Assembly: GCF_900112425.1 (NCBI RefSeq)
Contig: NZ_FOLP01000002.1
Location: 1 to 64,000 of the forward strand
From: Variovorax sp. OK212
GTDB taxonomy: Bacteria; Pseudomonadota; Gammaproteobacteria; Burkholderiales; Burkholderiaceae_C
Length of the DNA: 64,000 nt
Direction of reading: 5' to 3'
Position numbers and translations under genes: made by a program. The notes beneath the pieces were generated by a model that was given only the letters and a program-made list of their open reading frames with translations, had not been told where the DNA came from and did not search any database. Each line of letters begins with the position of its first letter. The stretch's first letter is position 1. Positions 54,816 through 63,571 of this stretch are shown here, piece by piece.

Positions 54816-57257
54816 TCATCCCCTCAATCGGCCGCCGACCTTGGCGCCCAGTTGTTCGACGATCGCGCGCACGGCAGGTTCGACCTGCTCGTCCGTCAGG
54901 GTGGCGCTGTCGCTCTGGAAGCTCAGGCGCACCGCCATGCTCTTCTCGCCCTGTGCCAAGGCACCAGGCGCGGCCACGGCACCGTCGCGCAGCGGTTGCG
55001 GACGGTAGATGTCGAACAGCGTTGCATCACGCAGCAGGCCCTGCGCGCCGGTCGTGCCGCGAATGACTTGCATGAGCGCGTCGTGCGTCACGGCCTCTGC
55101 CACGACGACGGCAATGTCGCGCTCCACGGCCTGGTGCTTCGGCACCGGCTGTGCCACCGGCACAGGCCGCGCGATGACGGCGTCGAGGTCGAGTTCGAAC
55201 AGCACGGGCGCCTGGGCGAAGTCCCACTTCTGGCGCCAGCGCGGATGCAATTCGCCGACGACACCGATGGCCTTGCCGTCGACCATCACGCGTGCCGAAC
55301 GGCCCGGGTGCAGCGCGGGATGCTCGGCCGCCTCGAAGGTCGGCACCAGCGGCGCCAGCAGCGCCTCGACGTCGCCCTTGACGTCATAGAAGTCGATGCG
55401 CTGCGGCTTGCCGTCCCAGCGCGCTTCGTCGGCGTCGCCCCATGCCAGGCCCGCCACGCGCATCGGCTGGTTGACGCCGCGCACGGTGCTGTCGGTGGTG
55501 ACGACGCTGTCGTCGCGCATGAACACGCGGCCCAGTTCGAACACGCGCACGCGCGGCGCCTTGCGGTCGAGATTGAACTTGAGCACCTGCAGCAGCGAGC
55601 CGAGCAGCGACGAACGCATCACGCTCATCTGGCTGGCGATGGGGTTCAGCAGCTTGACCGGGTTGGCGTTGCCCGCCAGGTCCTGCTCCCAATGCGCTTC
55701 GACGAAGCTGAAGTTGATCGTCTCCTGGTAGCCCAGTGCGGCGATGCCGCGGCGCACCGCGAAGCGGCTGCGCTGTGCCTCGGGCCGCACGCGAGCGGTG
55801 ATGGGTGCGAGCGGTGCGGTGGTCGGCAGGTTGTTGAAGCCGACCAGGCGAGCGACTTCTTCGATCAGGTCTTCTTCGATCAGCAGGTCGAAGCGGTGCG
55901 GCGGCGGCGTGATGGTGAGCGTGCCTTCGCCTTCGGTGATGGCGAAGCCGAGGCGGCCGAGCGCGTCGGCGCATTGCGCCTGCGTGAGCGGCATGCCGAT
56001 GACGCGCGAAGCGCGCGCCACGCGCAGCGTGACGGGCACGGCGGCGGGCACGTGCAGCGTCTGGTCGTCGATGGTGCCGGCCTGGCCGCCGCAGATCTCG
56101 ACGATGAGCTGCGTGATGCGCTCGCTGATCTGCACCGTGCGGCTCGGATCGACGCCGCGCTCGTAGCGATGGCCCGCGTCGGTGGAAAAGTTGAAGCGGC
56201 GCGAACGGCCCTGCACGGCCTCGGGCCACCAGAACGCGGCTTCGACGTAGATGTTGCGCGTGTCGTCGGACACCGACGTGGCGTCGCCGCCCATGATGCC
56301 GGCGAGCGACTCGACCTCGCGGTCGTCGGCGATCACGCCGACCTTGTCGTCGACCGTGATGGTGGTGCCGTTGAGCAGCTTGAGCTGTTCGCCCGCCTTG
56401 CCCCAGCGCACCGTGAGGCCGCCATGGATCTTGTCGAGGTCGAAGATGTGGGTCGGCTGGCCGTACTCGAACATCACGTAGTTCGAGATGTCGACCAGCG
56501 GCGTGACGCTGCGTTGGCCGCAGCGCGCGAGGCGCTCGACCATCCACGCCGGCGTGGCCACCTTGGTGTTCACGCCGCGCATGATGCGGCCCGAGAAACG
56601 GCCGCAGAGCTCGGGCGCCTCGACCTTGACGGGCAGCACGTCGGTGAAGGCAGTGGCCACCGGCGTGATGGCCGGCGTCTTCAGCGGGGTACCGGTGAGC
56701 GCCGAGAGTTCGCGCGCCACGCCGTACACGCTCAGGCCGTGCGCCAGGTTGGGCGTGAGCTTGAGCGTGAGCAGCGCGTCGTCGAGCTTGAGCACATCGC
56801 GCACGTCGGCGCCGATGGGCGCGTCGGCGGCGAGCTCGAGCAGGCCGCCGTGGTCTTCGCTCAGGTGCAGTTCGCGTGCCGAGCACAGCATGCCCTGGCT
56901 CTCGACGCCGCGCAGCTTGCCGAGCTTGATGAGGAAAGGCTTGCCGTCTTCACCCGGCGGCAGTTCGGCGCCGACGAGTGCGCACGGCACCTTGATGCCG
57001 ACGCGCGCGTTGGGCGCGCCGCACACGATGTTGAGCAAGGCGCCCTGCCCCGCATCGACCTGGCACACGCGCAGGCGATCGGCGTTGGGGTGCTGCACGG
57101 CTTCCTTGATTTCGCCGACCACGATGCGCGTGAAAGGCGGCGCCACCGGTCGGCGCTCTTCGACCTCGAAGCCGCCCATGGTGAGCGTTTCGGCCAGTGC
57201 GGCGCTGTCGAGGGGCGGGTTGCAGAACTCGCGCAGCCAGGATTCCGGGAATTGCAT
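54816..57257 (-). CDS. pheT: Phenylalanine-tRNA ligase beta subunit
   Basis: An 813-aa beta subunit that binds tRNA-Phe and carries the editing site. It starts MQFPESWLREFCNPPLDSAA and has the tRNA-binding EMAP-like domain (about 40-150), the B3/B4 editing domain (RFSGRIMRGVNTKVATPAWM), the B5 domain and the C-terminal anticodon-binding FDX-ACB domain (DIAVVVAEAVTHDALMQVIR). Length is normal for the family. It follows pheS with a 38-base gap and is followed by ihfA. Confidence 0.96.
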   Translation of the reverse strand: MQFPESWLREFCNPPLDSAALAETLTMGGFEVEERRPVAPPFTRIVVGEIKEAVQHPNADRLRVCQVDAGQGALLNIVCGAPNARVGIKVPCALVGAELPPGEDGKPFLIKLGKLRGVESQGMLCSARELHLSEDHGGLLELAADAPIGADVRDVLKLDDALLTLKLTPNLAHGLSVYGVARELSALTGTPLKTPAITPVATAFTDVLPVKVEAPELCGRFSGRIMRGVNTKVATPAWMVERLARCGQRSVTPLVDISNYVMFEYGQPTHIFDLDKIHGGLTVRWGKAGEQLKLLNGTTITVDDKVGVIADDREVESLAGIMGGDATSVSDDTRNIYVEAAFWWPEAVQGRSRRFNFSTDAGHRYERGVDPSRTVQISERITQLIVEICGGQAGTIDDQTLHVPAAVPVTLRVARASRVIGMPLTQAQCADALGRLGFAITEGEGTLTITPPPHRFDLLIEEDLIEEVARLVGFNNLPTTAPLAPITARVRPEAQRSRFAVRRGIAALGYQETINFSFVEAHWEQDLAGNANPVKLLNPIASQMSVMRSSLLGSLLQVLKFNLDRKAPRVRVFELGRVFMRDDSVVTTDSTVRGVNQPMRVAGLAWGDADEARWDGKPQRIDFYDVKGDVEALLAPLVPTFEAAEHPALHPGRSARVMVDGKAIGVVGELHPRWRQKWDFAQAPVLFELDLDAVIARPVPVAQPVPKHQAVERDIAVVVAEAVTHDALMQVIRGTTGAQGLLRDATLFDIYRPQPLRDGAVAAPGALAQGEKSMAVRLSFQSDSATLTDEQVEPAVRAIVEQLGAKVGGRLRG

Positions 57258-57295
57258 CTCTTCGATCTCGATCTGGTTTTTCTATGGATGGGGAC

Positions 57296-58372
57296 TTACT
57301 GGAACTGCGAGAGAAAACGCAGGTCACCGTCGAAGAAGAGGCGCAGGTCGTTCACGCCATAGCGCAGCATGGTGAGCCGGTCGGGGCCCATGCCGAAGGC
57401 GAAGCCGATGTAGCGCTCGGGGTCGAGACCCATGTTGCGCACGACGTTCGGATGCACCTGGCCGGCGCCCGACACTTCGAGCCAGCGGCCGGCCAGCGGG
57501 CCGCTCTGGAACTGGATGTCGATCTCGGCGCTCGGTTCGGTGAACGGGAAGAAGCTCGGGCGGAAGCGCAGCACGAGGTCGTCGCGTTCGAAAAAGGTGC
57601 GGCAGAAGTCGGTGAAGATGACCTTCAGGTCCTTGAAGCTCACGTTCTCGCCGAGCCACAGGCCTTCGCACTGGTGGAACATGGGCGAGTGGGTGGCGTC
57701 GCTGTCGACACGGTAGGTGCGGCCCGGCGCGATCACGCGGATCTCGGGCGCCTTCACGGTGCCGGTCTTGTCGGCGGCAGCCGCAGCGAACTCGGCGGCG
57801 TACTTCTTGATGTGCTGATGCGCATAGCGCACCTGCATCGGGCTGGTGTGCGGACGCAGGTTGTAGGGGATGCCGTCGTCGCCGTTCAGGTCGACGTAGA
57901 AGGTGTCCTGCATCGAACGCGCCGGATGGTTCGGCGGGTTGTTGAGCGAGGTGAAGCTGTGCCAGTCGCTCTCGACTTCGGGGCCGTCGGCCACATCGAA
58001 GCCCATGCTCGAGAAGATCTCCTCGATGCGCTCCAGGGTGCGGCTCACGGGGTGCAGGCCGCCGGGGATGCGGCGCCGCCCGGGCAGGCTCACGTCGAGC
58101 GCTTCGGCGCGCAGCTGCAGGGAGAGCTCTTCGTCGGCCAGTTGCTGGCGGCGCTCGGTCAGCGCGGCCTCGATGGCCTGCTTGCCGACGTTGATCGCGG
58201 CGCCGCGGGACTTCTTCTCTTCGACACTCAGCGCGGCCATGCCCTTCATCAGCTCGGTGATGCGGCCCGACTTGCCGAGGAACTGCGCCTTGGCGTTTTC
58301 GAGCTCGGCGGGCGTCTTCGCTTCGGCGAAAGCGGCGCGTGCGGTGTCGACCAGGGAGTCCAACTCGTTCAT
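57296..58372 (-). CDS. pheS: Phenylalanine-tRNA ligase alpha subunit
   Basis: A 358-aa class II catalytic alpha subunit. The N-terminal coiled coil (about 1-80) is followed by motif 2 region [20 protein letters not shown] and motif 3 [20 protein letters not shown], with [12 protein letters not shown] between. It makes Phe-tRNA with PheT. The ATG at 58372 is fixed by the conserved start. A terminator-like hairpin (58399-58433) lies just upstream and there is no leader peptide here, in contrast to the E. coli layout. Confidence 0.96.
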   Translation of the reverse strand: MNELDSLVDTARAAFAEAKTPAELENAKAQFLGKSGRITELMKGMAALSVEEKKSRGAAINVGKQAIEAALTERRQQLADEELSLQLRAEALDVSLPGRRRIPGGLHPVSRTLERIEEIFSSMGFDVADGPEVESDWHSFTSLNNPPNHPARSMQDTFYVDLNGDDGIPYNLRPHTSPMQVRYAHQHIKKYAAEFAAAAADKTGTVKAPEIRVIAPGRTYRVDSDATHSPMFHQCEGLWLGENVSFKDLKVIFTDFCRTFFERDDLVLRFRPSFFPFTEPSAEIDIQFQSGPLAGRWLEVSGAGQVHPNVVRNMGLDPERYIGFAFGMGPDRLTMLRYGVNDLRLFFDGDLRFLSQFQ

Positions 58373-58398
58373 AGCAACAAAAATCTTCGAGGGGAAAT

Positions 58399-58433
58399 AA
58401 AAAAGAGCTGGAGCCTTTTCAAGCGCCAGCCCT
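58399..58433 (-). terminator. Terminator-like hairpin upstream of pheS
   Basis: On the minus strand GGGCTGG pairs with CCAGCTC (one G-U pair) and is followed by six T residues. It lies 27 bases before the pheS ATG. No small open frame with Phe codons precedes it, so it probably gives partial termination or read-through control rather than leader-peptide attenuation. Confidence 0.6.
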
Positions 58434-58484
58434 TGAGCCGTGGGCGCAGGAGACTGCCCGAAGGCAGCAGCCTGCTGTGCAGAA

Positions 58485-58844
58485 TCAAGCAGCCAGCTTG
58501 GCCTTGACCTGCTCCACGATGCCGGCAAAAGCGGCCTTGTCGTGCACGGCGATGTCCGCAAGCATCTTGCGGTCGATCTCGATACCGGCCTTGCGGATGC
58601 CGTTGGCGAACTGGCTGTAGGTCAGGCCCAGTTCACGCGAGGCGGCGTTGATACGCGCGATCCACAGCTGACGGAACACGCGCTTCTTGGTACGGCGGTC
58701 ACGGTAGGCGTATTGGCCTGCCTTCATCACCGCCTGTTTGGCGACGCGGAAGACATTGCCGCGGCGACCGCGGAAACCCTTGGCGAGTGCGAGAACTTTC
58801 TTGTGGCGGGCGCGAGCCGTTACACCACGTTTGACGCGAGGCAT
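58485..58844 (-). CDS. rplT: 50S ribosomal protein L20
   Basis: A 119-aa ribosomal protein. Start [20 protein letters not shown], then [20 protein letters not shown] and [20 protein letters not shown] (bL20 signature; the residues shown are representative). L20 assembles early on 23S rRNA and represses rpmI-rplT in E. coli. The usual length is 118. It follows rpmI with a 24-base gap. Confidence 0.97.
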   Translation of the reverse strand: MPRVKRGVTARARHKKVLALAKGFRGRRGNVFRVAKQAVMKAGQYAYRDRRTKKRVFRQLWIARINAASRELGLTYSQFANGIRKAGIEIDRKMLADIAVHDKAAFAGIVEQVKAKLAA

Positions 58845-58868
58845 GTGTTTTCTCCTTGTTCGTCTGAA

Positions 58869-59072
58869 TTAAATGCCACGGCCGGGCAGCATGGCGGCGA
58901 CAGAAACCATGTTGGTTTCATGCACTGCGACTGCACCACGGAGGTGACGCTTGTTCTTGGTGGTCTTCTTCGTCAAGATGTGACGCTTGAAGGCTTGACC
59001 GCGCTTGACGGTGCCACCGGGACGAACGCGGAAACGTTTTTTCGCGCTGCTCTTGGTCTTCATTTTGGGCAT
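58869..59072 (-). CDS. rpmI: 50S ribosomal protein L35
   Basis: A 67-aa highly basic protein ([20 protein letters not shown], then [20 protein letters not shown]), the normal bL35 sequence and length. It follows infC in the usual order infC-rpmI-rplT. ATG at 59072 with GGAGC upstream. Confidence 0.97.
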   Translation of the reverse strand: MPKMKTKSSAKKRFRVRPGGTVKRGQAFKRHILTKKTTKNKRHLRGAVAVHETNMVSVAAMLPGRGI

Positions 59073-59235
59073 AAAAATGCTCCTTTAGTTTGTGCTCGTG
59101 AGGCGCCATGGATGCTCCACGGACTTGTTGGCCCCGAGACACTTCTTTATCTCGCCCCTGCCCGCGTTTCTTGCGAAACGCCGGCAAGGGCGAAATCCCT
59201 TCAAAACCTCGCTACTGCTACCGCGACCCTGGCGC

Positions 59236-59850
59236 TCAAGCCGCTGCGGGCGACGCGGCCGGAGCCGCAGCGTCTGCTGCCGGCTTCGGTGCACCACCGC
59301 CGGCCTTCTTGCGGCCCGGCGCGATCATCATGATCATCTGCCGGCCTTCGAGCTTCGGGAACTGCTCGACCATGATCAGGTCGCCCAGTTCATCGCGAAT
59401 GCGCTGCAACAGCGCCAGGCCCAGCTCCTGGTGCGTGATCTCGCGGCCGCGAAAGCGCAGCGTGATCTTGCATTTGTCGCCGTCCTCAAGGAAGCGCTTG
59501 ATGTTGCGCATCTTGATGTTGTAGTCGCCGTCGTCGGTACCGGGCCGGAACTTGATTTCCTTGACCTCGATGACCTTCTGCTTCGACTTCGCCTCGGCTG
59601 CCTTCTTCTGCTCGTGGTACTTGAACTTGCCGTACTCGATCAGGCGGCACACCGGCGGGTTGGCCGCCGCAACGACCTCCACCAGATCCACGTCGGCCTC
59701 GCCCGCAAGGCGCAGGGCCTCGGAAAGGCTCATGACACCCAATGGCTCGTTTTCCGGGCCGACCAGGCGGACTTCCGGGGCCATGATTTCCCGGTTCAGG
59801 CGGTGTTGGCGTTCCTCGCGGTGGCGGCGGTCGCGAAATGCAGTAGCGAT
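59236..59850 (-). CDS. infC: Translation initiation factor IF-3 (ATC start)
   Basis: A 204-aa IF-3. The first in-frame ATG (59784) would remove the conserved basic N-terminus. Extending back gives [20 protein letters not shown], ending [11 protein letters not shown], which matches other betaproteobacterial IF-3 sequences. The start is therefore ATC at 59850, with AAGGA eight bases upstream. Rare starts (AUU, AUC, AUA) are known in infC and let IF-3 repress its own translation. The C-terminal tail ([20 protein letters not shown]) is longer than in E. coli. It follows thrS in the operon. Confidence 0.93.
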   Translation of the reverse strand: MATAFRDRRHREERQHRLNREIMAPEVRLVGPENEPLGVMSLSEALRLAGEADVDLVEVVAAANPPVCRLIEYGKFKYHEQKKAAEAKSKQKVIEVKEIKFRPGTDDGDYNIKMRNIKRFLEDGDKCKITLRFRGREITHQELGLALLQRIRDELGDLIMVEQFPKLEGRQMIMMIAPGRKKAGGGAPKPAADAAAPAASPAAA

Positions 59851-59960
59851 GGTCAGAATCCTTCAAAAATTGCTACAAAATCTGTAGCGAACGCCGGTCA
59901 GTCCTCGCGAACAAGCGGCACGATTTGGCAGGGAAACATATGAGGTGTTTCAGAGACAAA

Positions 59961-61868
59961 TCAACGCTTGTCAGCAACATCCTGGACGAGCCGTTGCACG
60001 AACGATTCGAGGGACATTGCACCGAGGTCTTGATTGCCCCGGGCGCGCACTGCGACGGCACCTGCTTCCTTTTCCTTGTCGCCCACGACGAGGATGTAAG
60101 GGAGCTTTTGCAACGAATGCTTCCGTATTTTATACGTAATCTTTTCGTTGTGCAGGTCAAGCTGAACCCTAAGCCCTTGATTTTGCAGCGCTTTCGCCAC
60201 GTCCCGAGCGTAATCGGCCTGTCCTTCACTGATATTGAGCACCGCCACCTGCACCGGAGCGAGCCACGCGGGCAGTGCGCCCGAGTGGTGTTCGATCAGC
60301 ATGCCGATGAAGCGCTCCAGGCTGCCGACGATCGCGCGGTGCAGCATCACGGGGTGCGCGCGGCCGCTCGATTCCGTCACGTACTCGCCGCCCAGGCGCT
60401 CTGCCGTGTTGAAGTCGACCTGCATCGTGCCGCACTGCCACTGGCGGCCGATGGCGTCGCGCAGCGTGTATTCGATCTTCGGGCCGTAGAAGGCACCGTC
60501 GCCGGGGGCAATCACGAAATCGACGCCCGAGCGGCGCAGCGACTCCATCACCGCATGCTCTGCCTTGTCCCACAGCTCGTCGGACCCCACGCGGTTCTCG
60601 GGCCGCGTGGCGACCTTGTAGAGGATGTCCGTGAAGCCGAAGTCGGCGTAGACCTTCTGCAGTTGGTCCGTGTACGCAATGCACTCCTCGAGGATCTGGT
60701 CTTCCGTGCAGAAGATGTGCCCGTCGTCCTGCGTGAAGCCGCGCACGCGCATGATGCCGTGCAGTGCGCCGCTGGGCTCGTTGCGGTGGCATTGGCCGAA
60801 CTCGCCGTAGCGCAGCGGCAGGTCGCGGTAGCTGCGCAGGTCGCTCTTGAAAATCAGCACGTGACCCGGGCAGTTCATCGGCTTCAGCGCGTATTCGCGC
60901 TTCTCCGACTCCGTCGTGAACATGTTGTCGCGGTAGTTCTGCCAGTGGCCCGTTTTCTCCCACAGGCTCTTGTCAAGAATCTGCGGGCCCTTCACTTCCC
61001 AGTAGCCCGTGTCGCGGTAGATGCCGCGCATGTACTGCTCGACCTGCTGCCAGACCGCCCAGCCCTTCGGGTGCCAGAACACCAGGCCCGGCGCCGCTTC
61101 GTCGATGTGGAACAGGTCGAGTTCCTTGCCGAGGCGGCGGTGGTCGCGCTTCTCGGCTTCCTCGATGCGCTGGATGTACTGGTCGAGCTGCTTCTTGTCG
61201 GCCCATGCCGTGCCGTAGACGCGCTGCAGCTGCTCGTTCTTGGCGTCGCCGCGCCAGTAGGCGCCGGCCAGCTTCGTGAGCTTGAAGACCTTCAGGAAGC
61301 GCGTGTTCGGCACGTGCGGGCCGCGGCACATGTCGACGTATTCCTGGTGGTAGTACAGGCCCATGGCCTGCTCGTCGGGCATGTCCTCGACCAGGCGCAG
61401 CTTGTACTCCTCGCCGCGCGACTTGAAGACCTCGATGACTTCGGCGCGCGGCGTCACCTTCTTCACGACGTCGTAGTCCTGCGCGATCAGCTCGCGCATG
61501 CGGGCTTCGATCGCGGCCATGTCCTCGGGCGTGAACGGGCGCTCGTAGGAAATGTCGTAATAGAAGCCCTCGTCGATCACGGGCCCGATCACCATCTTGG
61601 CCGTCGGGTAGAGCTGCTTCACCGCGTGGCCGACCAAGTGGGCCGTCGAGTGGCGAATGATCTCCAGGCCCTCGTCGTCCTTGGGCGTGATGATCTGGAG
61701 CTTGGCGTCGTGGTCGATGATGTCGCTGGCATCGACGAGCTTGCCGTCGACCTTGCCGGCCACCGTCATCTTGGCGAGGCCGGGGCCGATGGACTGGGCC
61801 ACCTGAGCCACCGAAACCGGGCCTGGGAACTCGCGGCGCGAGTTGTCGGGAAGCGTGATCTGGATCAT
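59961..61868 (-). CDS. thrS: Threonine-tRNA ligase
   Basis: A 635-aa class II synthetase. The TGS domain ([20 protein letters not shown]) is followed by the editing domain with [16 protein letters not shown] (HxxxH) and the Cys-containing region [13 protein letters not shown]. The catalytic core has [13 protein letters not shown] (zinc Cys and His), the motif 2 region [20 protein letters not shown] and motif 3 near [20 protein letters not shown]. The anticodon domain ends the protein. Length is normal (E. coli 642). The ATG at 61868 has GAGG upstream. It is preceded by a leader with attenuator features and followed by infC. Confidence 0.97.
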   Translation of the reverse strand: MIQITLPDNSRREFPGPVSVAQVAQSIGPGLAKMTVAGKVDGKLVDASDIIDHDAKLQIITPKDDEGLEIIRHSTAHLVGHAVKQLYPTAKMVIGPVIDEGFYYDISYERPFTPEDMAAIEARMRELIAQDYDVVKKVTPRAEVIEVFKSRGEEYKLRLVEDMPDEQAMGLYYHQEYVDMCRGPHVPNTRFLKVFKLTKLAGAYWRGDAKNEQLQRVYGTAWADKKQLDQYIQRIEEAEKRDHRRLGKELDLFHIDEAAPGLVFWHPKGWAVWQQVEQYMRGIYRDTGYWEVKGPQILDKSLWEKTGHWQNYRDNMFTTESEKREYALKPMNCPGHVLIFKSDLRSYRDLPLRYGEFGQCHRNEPSGALHGIMRVRGFTQDDGHIFCTEDQILEECIAYTDQLQKVYADFGFTDILYKVATRPENRVGSDELWDKAEHAVMESLRRSGVDFVIAPGDGAFYGPKIEYTLRDAIGRQWQCGTMQVDFNTAERLGGEYVTESSGRAHPVMLHRAIVGSLERFIGMLIEHHSGALPAWLAPVQVAVLNISEGQADYARDVAKALQNQGLRVQLDLHNEKITYKIRKHSLQKLPYILVVGDKEKEAGAVAVRARGNQDLGAMSLESFVQRLVQDVADKR

Positions 61869-61894
61869 GTGAAAACCTCGGGGAGAAAAACAAA

Positions 61895-61918
61895 AAAGCG
61901 CGGTGGATGCCGCGCTTT
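61895..61918 (-). terminator. Attenuator terminator in the thrS leader
   Basis: On the minus strand a nine-pair stem AAAGCGCGG / CCGCGCTTT closes a small loop and is followed by TTTTTTGTTTTT. It ends 27 bases before the thrS ATG. Its 5' arm AGCGCGG is also complementary to CCGCGCT (61949-61955), which lies just after the leader stop codon, so a competing antiterminator pairing is possible. Confidence 0.8.
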
Positions 61919-61948
61919 GCTTGGTTGTGAAGCTGGCAGAAACCAGCG

Positions 61949-61955
61949 AGCGCGG
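61949..61955 (-). promoter_or_regulatory. Antiterminator arm of the thrS leader
   Basis: Minus-strand CCGCGCT directly after the leader-peptide stop (TAACCCCGCGCT). It can pair with the terminator 5' arm AGCGCGG. A ribosome at the stop codon would cover it; a ribosome stalled at the Phe codons would leave it free. A small GCTGG/CCAGC hairpin separates the two arms. Confidence 0.6.
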
Positions 61956-61957
61956 GG

Positions 61958-62023
61958 TTACCGGCCCTTTCCTTCGAAGAAGAAAAAGCCGCTGAGTCCT
62001 TGCGGAGTAGTTCGCGGTGTCAT
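61958..62023 (-). CDS. 21-aa Phe/Thr-rich leader peptide upstream of thrS
   Basis: A 22-codon frame starting MTPRTTPQ and continuing [12 protein letters not shown]: three Thr codons (ACA, ACT, ACT) and then four Phe codons in a row (TTT TTC TTC TTC). The stop TAA is at 61958. It is followed by the antiterminator and terminator arms and then thrS. The layout is that of amino-acid operon leader peptides, for example E. coli pheM before pheST. A weak AAGG lies 11 bases before the ATG. Translation is inferred; it was too short for usual gene calling. Confidence 0.75.
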   Translation of the reverse strand: MTPRTTPQGLSGFFFFEGKGR

Positions 62024-62066
62024 AACCAGGATGCCTTTCTCGCTCTTGTTGAGTGCGGAGTCCGCG

Positions 62067-62072
62067 ATTCTA
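62067..62072 (-). promoter_or_regulatory. Candidate -10 element of the thrS operon
   Basis: TAGAAT on the minus strand lies about 45 bases before the leader-peptide ATG. No good -35 hexamer at 17 bp is obvious. If used, the leader RNA to thrS would be about 190 nt. Confidence 0.35.
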
Positions 62073-62084
62073 GCCGCTGCCCGC

Positions 62085-62396
62085 TCAGGCCGTGGGCGCG
62101 GTGTTCTTGAGCCCCAACACCTCGATGGGCTCGATCGACGGCGGCTTGGCGAACAGCTCGGGCGCCTTGGCCATCAGCGCCTGGGCAATCGGGCCGGTGA
62201 GGTGGGCCTGGCGCCCTGCCTCGTCCTCGAACGCGTCGAACACGCCAAAGGTGGTCGGGGACAGGCGCAACGCGAACCAGATCGGCGTGGTCTTCTCGTC
62301 GCGCGCCATCGCGAGGCCCGCTTCCAGGAACTTCTCGACGTCGCCTTCCTTGCCAGGCTTGGCTTCGAGGCGTGCGAACAGTGCGTACTTGATCAT
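62085..62396 (-). CDS. Antibiotic biosynthesis monooxygenase-like protein
   Basis: A 103-aa dimeric alpha/beta-barrel protein of the ABM family. MIKYALFARLEAKPGKEGDV, EKFLEAGLAMARDEKTTPIW and FGVFDAFEDEAGRQAHLTGP are typical. ABM proteins include heme-degrading and quinone monooxygenases, but most small family members have unknown substrates. The ATG at 62396 has AGGAG six bases upstream. It is divergent from the GlxA regulator gene, which probably controls it. Confidence 0.85.
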   Translation of the reverse strand: MIKYALFARLEAKPGKEGDVEKFLEAGLAMARDEKTTPIWFALRLSPTTFGVFDAFEDEAGRQAHLTGPIAQALMAKAPELFAKPPSIEPIEVLGLKNTAPTA

Positions 62397-62504
62397 GCTC
62401 ATCTCCTGAGTTGAACGGCGCGCGACATTGCGCGGCGTTGCCATGGACTCTAGGCACGCCGCCCCTCTGGAGCTATTGGCATTTTTGACATCTTTGATAT
62501 CGTT

Positions 62505-63473
62505 ATGGCCATGAAGATCGACGTACTCGCGCTCGACGGCGTGTTCGACACCGGCCTGTCCACGGTGCTCGACGTGTTCACCACCGCTAACGAACTGGCG
62601 GCCATGCTGCAGCTCGACGTGGCGCCGTTCGACGTCTCGGTGACGGGCGTTCGCAAGCGCGTGCGCACCTCGCAGGGTTTCACCGTGCCCGTGGCGCGCT
62701 CGCTTGGCACCGGCGCCGCCGATTGGCTGATCGTTCCCGCGCTCGGCTGCAAGATGCCCGACACGCTGGAGCCCGCCCTGCAGCGTGCCGACGTGCGCGA
62801 TGCCTGCGCCGCGCTGAAGACGCGCTCGAACGAGCGAGCCAGCGTGGCGGCGGCATGCATCGGCACCTTCGTGCTCGCCGAAGCCGGCGTGCTCGACCAC
62901 CACAAGGCAACCACGACCTGGTGGCTGGCCACGCTGTTCCGCCAGCGCTACCCGGCCGTGCAGCTGGAAGACTCGCGCATGCTCGTCAGCTCCGGCCACC
63001 TGGTCACCGCCGGCGCGGCGCTGAGCCATGTCGACATGGCGCTGTGGATCGTGCGCCAGGCGAGCCCCGAGCTCGCCACGCTGGTCGCGCGCTATCTCAT
63101 CGTCGATTCGCGGCCGTCGCAGTCGGCCTATGTCATCTCCGACCACCTGTCGCACTCCGACCCGCTCGTGGAGCGTTTCGAGCGCTGGGCCCGCGGGCGC
63201 CTGGCCGACGGCTTCTCGCTCGACGAAGCCGCGCAGGCCGCGGGCACCAGCAAGCGCACGCTGGCCCGGCGCATGCAGCAGGTGCTGGGCAAGAGCCCTC
63301 TCTCGTACGTGCAGGATCTGCGGGTCGAACGCGCGGTGCACCTGCTGAAGACCAGCGACAAGAGCCTCGAGCAGATCGCAGGCATGGTGGGCTACGCCGA
63401 CGGCGTCACGCTGCGCACCCTGCTGCGCCAGCGCCTGGGCCGCGGCGTGCGCGAAGTGCGCCTCGAGGCCTGA
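62505..63473 (+). CDS. GlxA-type AraC-family transcriptional regulator
   Basis: A 322-aa regulator. Residues 1 to about 180 are a DJ-1/PfpI class I glutamine-amidotransferase-like domain (IDVLALDGVFDTGLSTVLDV; ERASVAAACIGTFVLAEAGV with the nucleophile-elbow Cys). The AraC domain follows with two helix-turn-helices (FSLDEAAQAAGTSKRTLARR and KSLEQIAGMVGYADGVTLRT). GlxA-type regulators respond to small metabolites. The ATG at 62505 or MKID at 62511 could start. It is divergent from the ABM gene, its probable target. The gene ends 34 bases before a terminator hairpin. Confidence 0.92.
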   Translation: MAMKIDVLALDGVFDTGLSTVLDVFTTANELAAMLQLDVAPFDVSVTGVRKRVRTSQGFTVPVARSLGTGAADWLIVPALGCKMPDTLEPALQRADVRDACAALKTRSNERASVAAACIGTFVLAEAGVLDHHKATTTWWLATLFRQRYPAVQLEDSRMLVSSGHLVTAGAALSHVDMALWIVRQASPELATLVARYLIVDSRPSQSAYVISDHLSHSDPLVERFERWARGRLADGFSLDEAAQAAGTSKRTLARRMQQVLGKSPLSYVQDLRVERAVHLLKTSDKSLEQIAGMVGYADGVTLRTLLRQRLGRGVREVRLEA

Positions 63474-63500
63474 CCCGAACAACAGAGCAGGCGCCCGCAC

Positions 63501-63525
63501 GAAAAAGCCCGGCACATGGCCGGGC
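63501..63525 (-). terminator. Rho-independent terminator after aceA
   Basis: GCCCGGC and GCCGGGC (63507-63513 and 63519-63525) form the stem. The five A residues at 63502-63506 give a T-run on the minus strand, so it ends the aceA transcript. It also lies just past the GlxA gene and may serve both. Confidence 0.8.
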
Positions 63526-63571
63526 TTGAAAGCGGCAGCGAAGCCGCTGCCGTGGAACCGATCCGCGAGGA

